A stretch of 64,000 bases of DNA from Conexibacter sp. DBS9H8 (lineage in GTDB: Bacteria > Actinomycetota > Thermoleophilia > Solirubrobacterales > Solirubrobacteraceae), in the NCBI RefSeq assembly GCF_023330685.1, contig NZ_CP097128.1:1364001-1428000 (forward strand), read 5' to 3'. A program made the translations under genes and the position numbers. Shown here piece after piece: positions 1-10,562 of the stretch. The notes under the pieces were generated by a model. That model was given only the letters and a program-made list of their open reading frames with translations, had not been told where the DNA came from and did not search any database. The stretch's first letter is position 1, and each line of letters opens with the position of its first letter.

Positions 1-943
<943 letters not shown>

Positions 944-999
944 TCACGGGAGCGGCCGCCTGCGAGCATGGGCACCGACCAACGAAAGAGGAGACGAGC

Positions 1000-1815
1000 G
1001 TGAACCTCGACGGGCGTGTGGTGATCATCACCGGTGGAGCCTCGGGGATCGGAAGAGCCCTTGTTCGGCGCTGCGGTGCCGAGCCCGTCGGCGCGGTCGT
1101 CGTCGCCGACCTCGACGCGGAGGGCGCCAACACCGTGGCGGACGAACTCGACGTGCCCTCCCTCGGGGTGGGCGTGGATGTGAGCGACCCGGCTCAACTG
1201 GACGCGCTCATCAGCGAGGTGGAGGCGCGCTTCGGCGTGATCGACATCTTCTGCGCCAACGCGGGGATCGCGTGCGGCACCGGGCTGGAGAGTGAGGACG
1301 CCGAGTTCCGCCGGGTGCTCGAGGTCAACCTGATGGCTCACGTCCACGCCGCCCGGCGCCTGCTCCCGGCCTGGCTGGCTCGCGGGGAGGGCTACTTCGT
1401 TTCGACCGCCTCGGCCGCGGGCGTGCTCAGCCAGATCGGCGATGTCGCCTACACGGTCTCCAAGCACGCCGCGGTCGCCTTCGCCGAGTGGTTGGCGATC
1501 ACCTACGGCGACCGGGGCGTCCGGGTCAGCTGCCTGTGCCCGATGGGGGTGGACACGCCGCTGGGCGGCTTCGCCGAGGCGGGGTCGACGGAAGGGGCGT
1601 GGGGTCTGGCGGCGCGGACGGTGATGGCCGCCGGGGCGATCCTCGACCCCGCGCACGTCGCCGAGGACGTGATCGCCGCCATCGGCGCCGAGCGCTTCCT
1701 CATCCTGCCCCACCCCGAGGTCGCCGACTTCATCCGCGCCAAGGCCGAGAATCCCGACCGCTGGCTCGCCGGGATGCGCCGCCTCCAGGCTCGGGTGCGC
1801 GCGGATGCCGGCTGA
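1000..1815 (+). CDS. Short-chain dehydrogenase/reductase (SDR family)
   Basis: This is a 271-aa classical SDR that probably oxidises or reduces a hydroxyl/keto substrate with NAD(P). The glycine-rich cofactor motif TGGASGIG is at residues 11-18, NAG at 87-89, the catalytic Ser region STASAAG near 135-141, and the YTVSK catalytic Tyr/Lys pair at 151 and 155. I chose the GTG at 1000 because AAGAGGAG lies just upstream and the protein then begins two residues before the Rossmann fold. A longer in-frame start at 892 would add a Pro/Ala-rich tail from the intergenic region. The substrate cannot be read from the sequence. It is convergent with the following diguanylate cyclase. Confidence 0.9.
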   Translation: MNLDGRVVIITGGASGIGRALVRRCGAEPVGAVVVADLDAEGANTVADELDVPSLGVGVDVSDPAQLDALISEVEARFGVIDIFCANAGIACGTGLESEDAEFRRVLEVNLMAHVHAARRLLPAWLARGEGYFVSTASAAGVLSQIGDVAYTVSKHAAVAFAEWLAITYGDRGVRVSCLCPMGVDTPLGGFAEAGSTEGAWGLAARTVMAAGAILDPAHVAEDVIAAIGAERFLILPHPEVADFIRAKAENPDRWLAGMRRLQARVRADAG

Positions 1816-1845
1816 GCGGTGGCCTCAGCCGGGGGCCGAGATCTG

Positions 1846-1867
1846 CGGCGCTCGCACCCGAGCGCCG
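1846..1867. terminator. GC-rich hairpin between convergent SDR and diguanylate cyclase genes
   Basis: A perfect 9-bp stem (CGGCGCTCG paired with CGAGCGCCG) closes a four-base loop (CACC). It sits in the 57-bp gap between two convergent stop codons. No T-run follows on either strand, so it is a candidate bidirectional terminator by position and structure only. Confidence 0.5.
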
Positions 1868-1872
1868 AAACC

Positions 1873-2925
<1,053 letters not shown>

Positions 2926-3096
2926 CTCTCTACTATCGGCAACGTTCGCATTTTTGACGAGCCCCAGGGGGCAGCAACCGTCAAGGGGATGAGCTCGGGG
3001 CGTGCAGGCCATCGCAAACCTCGCGTGATGCGGGACGGACGCGCGTCCCGCGGGCGTCCCCCGGAGCCGTCCCCTCAGACTGTCACCATCGTCTCC

Positions 3097-4134
3097 ATGG
3101 AGATCCCGATCTTCGACGGTCACAATGACGCGCTCACCGCCGAGCACCATGGGCAACTGGCCTCCGGCAGCGATCAGGGCCACGTCGACTTTCCGCGGAT
3201 GCGCGCGGGCGGGATGCGGGGTGGCATCTTCGCCGTCTTCAGCGAGTCGGCCCGCAATCCCGTCCGGCTGCGCCGTGGGGAGGACGGCGTTCTGCGCCGA
3301 CCGTTCGCCTCGCCGTTGCCCCATGCTCGCGCCGTCGACGCCGCGGCGACAGCCGCCGGTCGCCTGTTCGCGCTCGAACGGGCCGGTGAGGTGACGATCG
3401 CCCGAGGGATCGCCGATTTCGACGACGCCTTCGCCGCCCCGGAGATGGGGACCCCCGTGGCGGTGCTGCACCTGGAGGGGGCGGAGGCGATCGATCCGGA
3501 GCTCGCCGCCCTCGAACTCTGGTATGCGGCCGGGCTGCGGTCGCTCGGGCCGGTCTGGAGCCGGCCGAACGCGTTCGGCTCCGGCGTGCCGTTCTGGTTC
3601 GGCGCCGGGCCGGACACCGGCCCGGGCCTCACGCCCGCGGGCCGGCGGCTCGTCTCCCGCTGTGCCGAGCTCGGGGTGCTCGTTGATCTCGCCCACCTCA
3701 ACGAGGCCGGGTTCTGGGACGTCGCCGCGCTCGAGCCGGGCCCGCTCGTCTGCTCCCACGCCGGCGCGTGCGAGCTCGCGCTCACCTCCCGCAATCTCAC
3801 CGACGCCCAACTCGACGCGATCCGCGATTCGGGCGGCCTGGTCGGGATCGTCTTCGCCGTCTACTTCCTCGATCCTCGCTTCCGGGTCGACCCGGAGCTC
3901 GGGATCAGCCTGATCGTCGACCACATCCGCTACGTGGCTGACCGGATCGGGGTCGAGCACGTCGCGCTCGGGTCCGACTTCGACGGCACGACGGTTCCCG
4001 CGGCGCTCGGCTCGGCCGCCGGGCTCGGGCTCCTCATCGCCGCGCTCGCCCAGGCGGGCTTTGACCGCGGCGAGCGCGAGGCGATCGCCTGGCGTAACTG
4101 GCGGCGCGTGCTTGACGCGTGGTGGCGGGACTGA
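3097..4134 (+). CDS. Membrane dipeptidase (peptidase M19, renal dipeptidase family)
   Basis: This is a 345-aa zinc-dependent dipeptidase of the amidohydrolase fold. The N-terminal metal motif DGHND (H9, D11) is present, followed by the bridging Glu in HLEGAEAID, then VDLAHLNEAGFWD and a His in the SHAG stretch, and finally ALGSDFDGT near the C-terminus. The length fits the family (320-400 aa). There is no signal peptide, so it is predicted cytoplasmic despite the family name. Dipeptides or D-amino-acid-containing dipeptides are likely substrates. I start at the ATG at 3097 because the DGHND motif normally lies within the first 15 residues. It is divergent from the diguanylate cyclase. Confidence 0.9.
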   Translation: MEIPIFDGHNDALTAEHHGQLASGSDQGHVDFPRMRAGGMRGGIFAVFSESARNPVRLRRGEDGVLRRPFASPLPHARAVDAAATAAGRLFALERAGEVTIARGIADFDDAFAAPEMGTPVAVLHLEGAEAIDPELAALELWYAAGLRSLGPVWSRPNAFGSGVPFWFGAGPDTGPGLTPAGRRLVSRCAELGVLVDLAHLNEAGFWDVAALEPGPLVCSHAGACELALTSRNLTDAQLDAIRDSGGLVGIVFAVYFLDPRFRVDPELGISLIVDHIRYVADRIGVEHVALGSDFDGTTVPAALGSAAGLGLLIAALAQAGFDRGEREAIAWRNWRRVLDAWWRD

Positions 4135-4262
4135 TCGCCCCGTGGTGGCCTGGCTCGCCGGCGGGGTTCGTTCCGCTCGGCGGCGGGTAAGCCTGATCCT
4201 GGGGCCGGGGACTGCCCACGGCGCCCATCGCCGTGCCGTTCACCGCCATCAGGAGGTCGCCC

Positions 4263-4817
4263 ATGACCAGTCAGCTCAATCGTGTCCGCGTCGCCTTTCT
4301 CTTCACCGAAGGCGTCGAGCAGGCCGAACTCACGACACCGCTCGCCGCGGTCCGGCGCGACGGTGCCGCGACGACGCTCGTCTCGCTCGCATCCGGCCCG
4401 GTGCAGATGTTCAACCACCTCGACCGGAGCGACCTGATCGACGCGGACGTCGCCGCGGCGGACACGCACGCGAACTCCTTTGACGCGCTCGTCCTGCCCG
4501 GCGGGGTCGCCAACCCGGACGCGCTCCGCGTCGATGAGGCGGCGGTCTCCTTCGTGCGCGGCTTCTTCGAGGCGGACAAGCCGGTCGCCGTCATCTGCCA
4601 CGGAGCCTGGACTCTGATTGAGGCCGGAGTCCTCAGCGGGCGAACGCTCACCTCCTGGCCGAGCCTGCAGACCGATCTGCGCAACGCCGGCGCCACCTGG
4701 GTGGATGAGGCCGTCCACGTCGACGGTGAGCTCATCTCCAGCCGCAACCCGGATGACCTGCCCGTCTTCTGTGACGCGCTGATCGACCGGCTCGCCGCCG
4801 TCGCACAGGAGCGCTGA
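4263..4817 (+). CDS. DJ-1/PfpI family protein
   Basis: This 184-aa protein has the DJ-1/PfpI/type 1 glutamine-amidotransferase-like fold. The nucleophile-elbow motif AVICHGAW places Cys112 followed by His113. An acidic residue near Glu19 in GVEQAEL matches the conserved Glu of the family. Members act as peptidases, deglycases or stress proteins, and the sequence alone does not decide among them. CAGGAGG lies about eight bases upstream of the ATG at 4263. A strong hairpin follows the stop codon. Confidence 0.88.
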   Translation: MTSQLNRVRVAFLFTEGVEQAELTTPLAAVRRDGAATTLVSLASGPVQMFNHLDRSDLIDADVAAADTHANSFDALVLPGGVANPDALRVDEAAVSFVRGFFEADKPVAVICHGAWTLIEAGVLSGRTLTSWPSLQTDLRNAGATWVDEAVHVDGELISSRNPDDLPVFCDALIDRLAAVAQER

Positions 4818-4832
4818 GCGGACACGCTCCGA

Positions 4833-4864
4833 TTCTGGGCGCGCCCCGGTGGGCGCGCCCAGAA
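4833..4864. terminator. Perfect 13-bp inverted repeat, likely terminator
   Basis: TTCTGGGCGCGCC pairs perfectly with GGCGCGCCCAGAA across a six-base loop. It lies 16 bases after the PfpI-like stop codon and before the convergent stop of the small hydrophobic gene, so it could stop both transcripts. There is no strong U-tract. Confidence 0.65.
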
Positions 4865-4890
4865 CCACCCGTGAGCGTCACAGACTCAGC

Positions 4891-5067
4891 TCAGCGGCCG
4901 TACCAGCGGCGCCGACCGGCGCCCGCCGCGGCCTCGACGCCGCCGACGAAGAACCCGAGCACCCACAGGGCGAGGGCCACGAGCAGGACGATCCACAGGA
5001 AGTGGGCGGCGAAGCCAAGTCCGCCAAACAGCGCCAGGATCAACAGCAGAGCAACCAGCGCGATCAT
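4891..5067 (-). CDS. Small hydrophobic membrane protein (58 aa)
   Basis: The ATG at 5067 is preceded by a strong AAGGAGG six bases upstream and opens a 58-aa frame. The protein is two hydrophobic helices (residues 1-20 and 23-42) followed by a basic tail ending RRRWYGR. This matches the small 'hydrophobic protein' type common in Streptomyces and relatives, with an Ala-His turn between the helices and an Arg/Trp/Tyr-rich end. I know of no assigned function. Both the Shine-Dalgarno site and the composition support a real gene. Confidence 0.78.
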   Translation of the reverse strand: MIALVALLLILALFGGLGFAAHFLWIVLLVALALWVLGFFVGGVEAAAGAGRRRWYGR

Positions 5068-5199
5068 TGCATCCTCCTTGCCAGGGCCGACGGGCGTCGG
5101 CCGGTCTCGATGTCCCGAACGGGAATACCCACAGAAGCGGTGCGCTACGCACGCGACCGCCGGGTGAGCGGCGGGTTCCCCGGCGGTTCCGGTCCCGGT

Positions 5200-6162
5200 T
5201 CAGAGGCTGTCGAGGTGCGCGATCAGGCGGTCGCGGAGCCGCTCGCCCACCAGGCCCTGGGAGAGCCCGACCATCAGGAAGATTCGCAGTCGGGGCGCTG
5301 ACATCCCGGCAGCGAGCACCCCGCCGGCGCCCGCGAGCAGCCCCGATCCGCCCGGATAGCCGTACCCGGGTGACAGGCGCCGGTCCGCGGCACGGGTGGC
5401 GATCGCCACCACCGAACCGGCGTGGAGGGCGGCTTGGGCGATCGCCGCCACCGGCGGCGTGAGGTTCCCCGCCCCCGAGGCGACGCAGACGAGTGCGGGC
5501 GCGAACGGCCCGGTCGCGGCCGGGGTGTCGGGGGCGGCGGCAAGCAGGCTCAGCAGCACTGGAACCTCGACGGCGGCGGGGCCGGGCCGGCCGAGACTGA
5601 GCGCCGTCCGTGCGTGCCCGGTCAAAACCCCGGTTTCGCGCACCTCGCTGACCGTCCAGGCCGGGACGGTCGGGGAGCGGAAGGCGTCGCGGGCGACGCC
5701 GGACACCTTCACCGCCGCCCGGGCGAGCAGTACCCGCCCGGCGAAGACGACGACCGGCTCGGGCAGCCGGGGTCCGAGCGCGACCGCGGCCGCGTCCCGG
5801 AGGTTCGATGCCGCATCGGAGTCCGGCTCGGCTCCCGGCTCCATCGCCCCGGTGATCACGACGTTGAGCCGCCACGGCCCGGTGTCGGCGAGGAACGCGC
5901 CGACCTCCTCGATCGCGTCGGTGCCGAGGGTGACGATCACCCCGCCCGCTCCCCGGGCCTCGGCGGCGACGATCGCTGCGGAGAGGTCGACGAGGGTCGC
6001 AAAGGTGAGCTGGGGACCGCCGACGGTGGCGAGGTCGACCGGGGTGGTGGTGATCCCGGCGCGCCGGGCGAGTTCGGCGGCGCTGAGGTCGGGGACGGCA
6101 AGGCCGTCGATCACCCGCATCGAGATCGTGCCGCCGAGGGCGAGATGGACGAGCTCCGCCAC
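5200..6162 (-). CDS. L-asparaginase-like protein
   Basis: This 320-aa protein resembles type I/II asparaginases, which hydrolyse asparagine to aspartate and ammonia. The first active-site block appears as LALGGTIS (residues 7-14). The second appears as TLGTDAIEE, where the usual Thr-Asp-Thr-Met-Glu-Glu signature is altered but keeps Thr-Asp and Glu-Glu. No signal peptide is present. It starts 12 bases after the stop codon of the upstream helicase gene, so the two are probably co-transcribed. The altered second block and an Ala-rich composition make the precise substrate uncertain. Confidence 0.82.
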   Translation of the reverse strand: MAELVHLALGGTISMRVIDGLAVPDLSAAELARRAGITTTPVDLATVGGPQLTFATLVDLSAAIVAAEARGAGGVIVTLGTDAIEEVGAFLADTGPWRLNVVITGAMEPGAEPDSDAASNLRDAAAVALGPRLPEPVVVFAGRVLLARAAVKVSGVARDAFRSPTVPAWTVSEVRETGVLTGHARTALSLGRPGPAAVEVPVLLSLLAAAPDTPAATGPFAPALVCVASGAGNLTPPVAAIAQAALHAGSVVAIATRAADRRLSPGYGYPGGSGLLAGAGGVLAAGMSAPRLRIFLMVGLSQGLVGERLRDRLIAHLDSL

Positions 6163-6173
6163 CAGCGCGGCCC

Positions 6174-7820
6174 TCAGCGGTCCGGGCGGTCTGACTTCTC
6201 CCGCCGTACGGTCGCCTTGCGGCCCTTGAGCTTCGTCTTGCGCAGCGCGCGGATCACCTCGTCGATCCGGTCGAGGGGAACCTCGACGAGGCTGAACCGG
6301 TCGGCGATCTCGATCGCGCCGATCTGGCGGCCCGAGAGGGTGCTCTCCCCGGTGATCGCGCCGACGAGATCCTGGGGGCGGACCTGGGCGGAGCGGCCGA
6401 GGCCGATGAAGATGCGGGCGCTGTCGCCCGAGCCGGTGCGCCGGGGCGGGCGCCGTCCCGGCGCCTCCTTGCCCGCCGGGTGCAGGGTCATCTGCGGGAT
6501 CTCCGCCTCGTCGGTCTCCTCGCCGCCGACCGAGGTCGCCTCATGGGCGAGCTTGATCGCCGCGAGCGCGATGTTGAGCGGGTCGAACTCGTCCGACAGC
6601 GTGTCGAGGACGACCCGGAAGGGCTCGAGGTCGTCCTCGATCAGCGACTCGTGCAACGCCGCCCGGGTCAGTTCGAGCCGGCGCGCGCGGAGGTCCGCGA
6701 CGGTCGGGACGGTCGCGATCGCGATCGGCTGGCGGGTGAGGCGCTCGATCGTCTTGAGCATCCGGTGCTCGCGCGGCTGGGCGAGGGTGATCGCCGTCCC
6801 CTCACGTCCGGCCCGGCCGACCCGGCCGATCCGGTGCACGTAGGACTCCGGCGCGGACGGGACATCGAAGTTGACGACGTGGGTGAGCGACTCGATGTCG
6901 AGGCCGCGGGCGGCGACGTCGGTGGCGATCAGCAGGTCGGCGGTCTCGGCGCGGAGGCGGTTGAGGACACGGGTGCGCTGCTCCTGGCTGAGACCGCCGT
7001 GCAGCGCCTCAGCGCGGTAGCCGCGTCCGTTGAGGGTCTCGGTGAGCTGGTCGACGTCCGCTCGTGTGCGGCAGAACACGAGCGCCTGCCCGGGCTGCTC
7101 GACGTCGAGGATGCGCCCGAGCGCCGCCGCCTTGTGGGCGCGGTTGACGACGTAGGCGGTCTGGCGGATCCGCGGGGTCTCCCCCGGGGTTGCCTGCCCG
7201 AGGCCGACGCTGATCGTCGTCGGGTCGCGGAGATGCTCGTCGACGATGTGGCGGATCCGCGGGGGCATCGTCGCGCTGAACAGGACGGTCTGGCGGGACG
7301 CGGGGGTCTGGGCGAGGATCGTCTCGATGTCCTCGGCAAAGCCCATGTCGAGCATCTCGTCGGCCTCATCGAGGACGACGACCTGCAGATCCCGGAGGTC
7401 GAGGGTCCGTCGGCTGAGATGATCGATCGCCCGTCCGGGGGTCGCGACGACGACGTCGACGCCGCGTTCGAGTGACTTCATCTGCCGGACGATCGGGGCG
7501 CCGCCGTAGACGGGGAGGACGCGGGCGCCGAGGTGGCGGCCGTACTTGTGGATCGCCTCCGACACCTGGGTGGCCAGCTCCCGGGTCGGGACGAGCACGA
7601 GCGCGCCCGGGCGTGGGCCGCCAAGCGGGATCCGCTGCAGCAGCGGGAGGGCGAAGGCGGCGGTCTTGCCCGTCCCGGTTGCCGCCTGTCCGAGCAGGTC
7701 GGTCCCCGCCAGCAGCGGCGGGATCGTCTCGGCCTGGATCGGGGTCGGCTCCTCATAGCCGAGCTCGGCGAGGGCCCGGAGCAGCTCCTCGCCGAGGGCG
7801 AGGTCAGAAAACGTCGTCAT
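6174..7820 (-). CDS. DEAD-box ATP-dependent RNA helicase with DbpA-type RNA-binding domain
   Basis: This 548-aa helicase unwinds RNA duplexes during ribosome assembly or RNA decay. The Q motif (PTPIQ) is followed by Walker A ATGTGKT (47-53), DEAD (151-154), SAT in LFSATMPP, and motif VI HRIGRVGRAG. The last 75 residues form a DbpA-like RNA-binding domain, seen in ARIFIGLGRSAQVRPQDLVG and a basic tail. I chose the ATG at 7820 because it begins immediately before the Q-motif region and has GGGGGG upstream. It is the middle gene of a same-strand run from glgX to the asparaginase-like gene. Confidence 0.93.
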   Translation of the reverse strand: MTTFSDLALGEELLRALAELGYEEPTPIQAETIPPLLAGTDLLGQAATGTGKTAAFALPLLQRIPLGGPRPGALVLVPTRELATQVSEAIHKYGRHLGARVLPVYGGAPIVRQMKSLERGVDVVVATPGRAIDHLSRRTLDLRDLQVVVLDEADEMLDMGFAEDIETILAQTPASRQTVLFSATMPPRIRHIVDEHLRDPTTISVGLGQATPGETPRIRQTAYVVNRAHKAAALGRILDVEQPGQALVFCRTRADVDQLTETLNGRGYRAEALHGGLSQEQRTRVLNRLRAETADLLIATDVAARGLDIESLTHVVNFDVPSAPESYVHRIGRVGRAGREGTAITLAQPREHRMLKTIERLTRQPIAIATVPTVADLRARRLELTRAALHESLIEDDLEPFRVVLDTLSDEFDPLNIALAAIKLAHEATSVGGEETDEAEIPQMTLHPAGKEAPGRRPPRRTGSGDSARIFIGLGRSAQVRPQDLVGAITGESTLSGRQIGAIEIADRFSLVEVPLDRIDEVIRALRKTKLKGRKATVRREKSDRPDR

Positions 7821-7891
7821 GTGCCCCCCACGGTAGGACCCCGCCCGCGATTGCGTCGCTCCGGTCGACGCCGGACGGGGGCCCACGACGG

Positions 7892-10024
7892 TCAGCGCCG
7901 GCGCAGGACCCGCACCGACCGCGCCTCGATCTCGAGCCTGTCAGCGTCCGGCTCCCCGTCTCCGTCGCCGTTACCGAGGCGGTCCCCTGTGGCGGCGCGC
8001 GCCGTGTCGAGCACCGTCTCCCACGGCGCGGTGAGCGTGTCGGGAATCGCGAACGTGATCGGTTCGTGGTGGGCGTTGAAGACGATCAGGAACGACGCCC
8101 CCTCGATCGGGTTGCCCTCCCGGTCGTGGGTGGGGATCTCCTGTCCGTTGAGGAACACCGCGAGCGCGTGGGCGTCGTCGCGTTCCCAGTCCCCGTCGGT
8201 CATCTCCTCCCCGTCGGGACGCAGCCAGATCACGTCGGCGAGCCCGGAGCCGCCCGGTTCGCCGAGGAGGAAGTCCCGGCGGCGGAACACCGGCTCGCGC
8301 CGGCGCAGGGCGATCACCTCCGCGACGAACGCGCGTAGGTCCCCGTCCGCGGCCTCCCAGTCCAGCCACGAGATCTCATTGTCCTGGCACCACGCGTTGT
8401 TGTTGCCGCCCTGGGTGCGGCCGAACTCATCCCCCCCGAGCAGCATCGGCACCCCCTGGGAGAGCAGCAGCGTGACGATCAGGTTGCGCTGCTGGCGGGC
8501 CCGCAGCGCGGTGATCTCCGGGTCGTCGGTCGGCCCTTCCGCCCCGCAGTTCCAGGAGCGGTTGTCATCGGTCCCGTCCCGGTTGTCCTCGAGGTTCGCC
8601 TCGTTGTGCTTGTCGTTGTAGGCGACAAGGTCCGCCAGGGTGAACCCGTCATGGGCGCAGACGAAGTTGATCGACGCCTCCGGGTTGCGGCCGTCGCCCT
8701 CATACAGGTCCGAGGAGCCGGTGAAACGGCGAGCGAACTCGGCCGCCGGGGTCTGGCCCCGCCAGAAGTCGCGGACGCTGTCGCGGTAGGCGCCGTTCCA
8801 CTCCTTCCACAGGATCGGGAAGTTGCCGACCTGATAGCCGCCCGGCCCGACGTCCCAGGGCTCGGCGATCAGCTTCACCTGGGAGAGGACCGGGTCCTGG
8901 TGGATGACGTCGAAGAAGCCCGACAGCCGGTCGACGTCGTAGAGCTCACGGGCGAGCGTGGAGGCGAGGTCGAAGCGGAACCCGTCGACGTGGCAGTCGA
9001 GGACGAAGTACCGCAGCGAGTCCATCATCAGCCCGAGCACGCTCGGATGGACGTGGTTGAGGCTGTTGCCGGTCCCCGTGAAATCCATGTAGAAGCGGGG
9101 GTCCTCAGGACTGAGGCGGTAGAAGCTCGCGTTGTCGATCCCCTTGAAGGCGAGCATCGGCCCGAGATGGTTGCCCTCGGCGGTGTGGTTGTAGACGACG
9201 TCCATGATCACTTCGATTCCGGCCGCGTGCAGGGATTTCACCATCGCCTTGAACTCGTTGAGCTGCTGCCCGCGGGCGCCCGATGCGCTGTAGGCCGAGT
9301 GGGGGGCGAGATATCCGATCGAGCTGTAGCCCCAGTAGTTCGACAGGCCGCGGTCGACCAGGAAGCTCTCATCGATGATGTGATGGACCGGCAGCAGCTC
9401 GACGGCGGTGACGCCGAGCTGCTGCAGGTAGCGGACCGCCGGCTCAGAGCCGAGGCCCGCGTAGGTGCCGCGCAGCGGCTCGGGGACGTCGGGGTGGCGC
9501 ATCGTGAACCCCTTGACGTGGGTCTCGTAGATGATCGTCTCCGACCAGCGGTGCTCGAGCAGGCGATCCTCGCCCCAGTCAAAGCGCGGGTCGACGACGA
9601 CGCACTTGGGGATCGCCGTCGCGTCATCGGTCTCGTCGATGGCCAGGTCGGCGTCCTCTGAGCCGTCGGCCTGGTAGGGCAGCACGCTCGCCGCCCCCCA
9701 GTCGACGGCTCCCTCGATCGCCTTCGCGTAGGGGTCGATCAGCAGCTTGGCCGGATTGAAACGGTGCCCGGCGGCCGGAGCGTAGGGGCCGTGGACCCGG
9801 TAGCCGTAGCGCGTGCCCGGCCCGATCCCGGGCACGTAGACGTGATGCTGGTGGCCGGTGCGGTCATAGATGGCCAGCTGCTGCTCATCGCCGTCGTCTC
9901 CGAACAGGCACAGCAGCACCCGTTCACCGTGCTCGGAGAAGAGCGAGAAGTTGGTTCCCTCGCCGTCCCAGGTCGCGCCCTGGGGGAACGGGCGCCCGGG
10001 GCGGAGGGTGGACGGGTCGATCAT
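7892..10024 (-). CDS. glgX: Glycogen debranching enzyme GlgX (isoamylase-type GH13)
   Basis: This 710-aa enzyme cleaves alpha-1,6 branches of limit dextrins during glycogen breakdown. An N-terminal CBM48 region (GTNFSLFSEHGERV) precedes the GH13 barrel. The GH13 signatures are DVVYNHT, GFRFDLAS (catalytic Asp), LIAEPWD (catalytic Glu) and FVCAHDGFTL (transition-state Asp). The GDEFGRTQGGNNNAWCQDN stretch is characteristic of GlgX/TreX. Length matches the family. It lies 71 bases upstream of the helicase on the same strand. No other glycogen gene is present in the window. Confidence 0.95.
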   Translation of the reverse strand: MIDPSTLRPGRPFPQGATWDGEGTNFSLFSEHGERVLLCLFGDDGDEQQLAIYDRTGHQHHVYVPGIGPGTRYGYRVHGPYAPAAGHRFNPAKLLIDPYAKAIEGAVDWGAASVLPYQADGSEDADLAIDETDDATAIPKCVVVDPRFDWGEDRLLEHRWSETIIYETHVKGFTMRHPDVPEPLRGTYAGLGSEPAVRYLQQLGVTAVELLPVHHIIDESFLVDRGLSNYWGYSSIGYLAPHSAYSASGARGQQLNEFKAMVKSLHAAGIEVIMDVVYNHTAEGNHLGPMLAFKGIDNASFYRLSPEDPRFYMDFTGTGNSLNHVHPSVLGLMMDSLRYFVLDCHVDGFRFDLASTLARELYDVDRLSGFFDVIHQDPVLSQVKLIAEPWDVGPGGYQVGNFPILWKEWNGAYRDSVRDFWRGQTPAAEFARRFTGSSDLYEGDGRNPEASINFVCAHDGFTLADLVAYNDKHNEANLEDNRDGTDDNRSWNCGAEGPTDDPEITALRARQQRNLIVTLLLSQGVPMLLGGDEFGRTQGGNNNAWCQDNEISWLDWEAADGDLRAFVAEVIALRRREPVFRRRDFLLGEPGGSGLADVIWLRPDGEEMTDGDWERDDAHALAVFLNGQEIPTHDREGNPIEGASFLIVFNAHHEPITFAIPDTLTAPWETVLDTARAATGDRLGNGDGDGEPDADRLEIEARSVRVLRRR

Positions 10025-10223
10025 CGCGGCTGGCTGTGAGTGGAGTGCACCCGCCCCTCCTACCCGCCCGGCACGGTGGGAAACCGTGCGGCCGGCGCGG
10101 CGTGGCCGGTCGGTACATAACCTTCCTGGGGCCCACGCGCGGTCGCGGTGACGGCCCGGTCTGAGCCGGCCGTCCGAGGGCGCCGACGAAAGTCCTCACC
10201 TCCCGACAGAAACGCGAGCTCCC

Positions 10224-10517
10224 ATGTCCGACCTGCACGTCGTCGCCGTCCTCACCGCCCGGCCGGGATCTGAGGCCGTACTCGAGGAGGCCCTCCGCGG
10301 GATCGTCGAGCCGACGCGCGCGGAGGCGGGCTGCCTCGCCTATGAGCTGTTCCGCTCCGCCGCGGACCCGCTCAGCTTCGTCACGGTCGAGCGCTGGCGC
10401 TCCCAGGAGGACCTCGACGCCCACATGCAGACCCCGCACATCGCCGCGGCCCTGCAGGCGGCGGGGGACGCCTTCGCCGCCGCGCCGGCGATCCACCCGC
10501 TCGTCCCGATTCTCTGA
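10224..10517 (+). CDS. Antibiotic biosynthesis monooxygenase (ABM) domain protein, putative quinol monooxygenase
   Basis: This 97-aa protein consists of one ABM (dimeric alpha/beta-barrel) domain. It opens with a beta strand (LHVVAVLTARPG), has the typical helix ETR/EAG segment PTRAEAGCLAYELFRS, and ends with HIAAALQAAGD. Members such as YgiN oxidise quinols or act as heme-degrading proteins. The specific role is not visible here. It is convergent with the beta-helix gene, separated by a strong hairpin. Confidence 0.85.
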   Translation: MSDLHVVAVLTARPGSEAVLEEALRGIVEPTRAEAGCLAYELFRSAADPLSFVTVERWRSQEDLDAHMQTPHIAAALQAAGDAFAAAPAIHPLVPIL

Positions 10518-10532
10518 GCCGGCCCGGGTGGT

Positions 10533-10562
10533 CCGGGGCCGGCCTACCGGGGCCGGCCCCGG
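10533..10562. terminator. Perfect 12-bp GC hairpin between convergent genes
   Basis: CCGGGGCCGGCC pairs with GGCCGGCCCCGG across a TACCGG loop. It follows the ABM gene by 15 bases and overlaps the stop codon of the beta-helix gene, so it probably ends both transcripts. No U-tract follows. Confidence 0.6.
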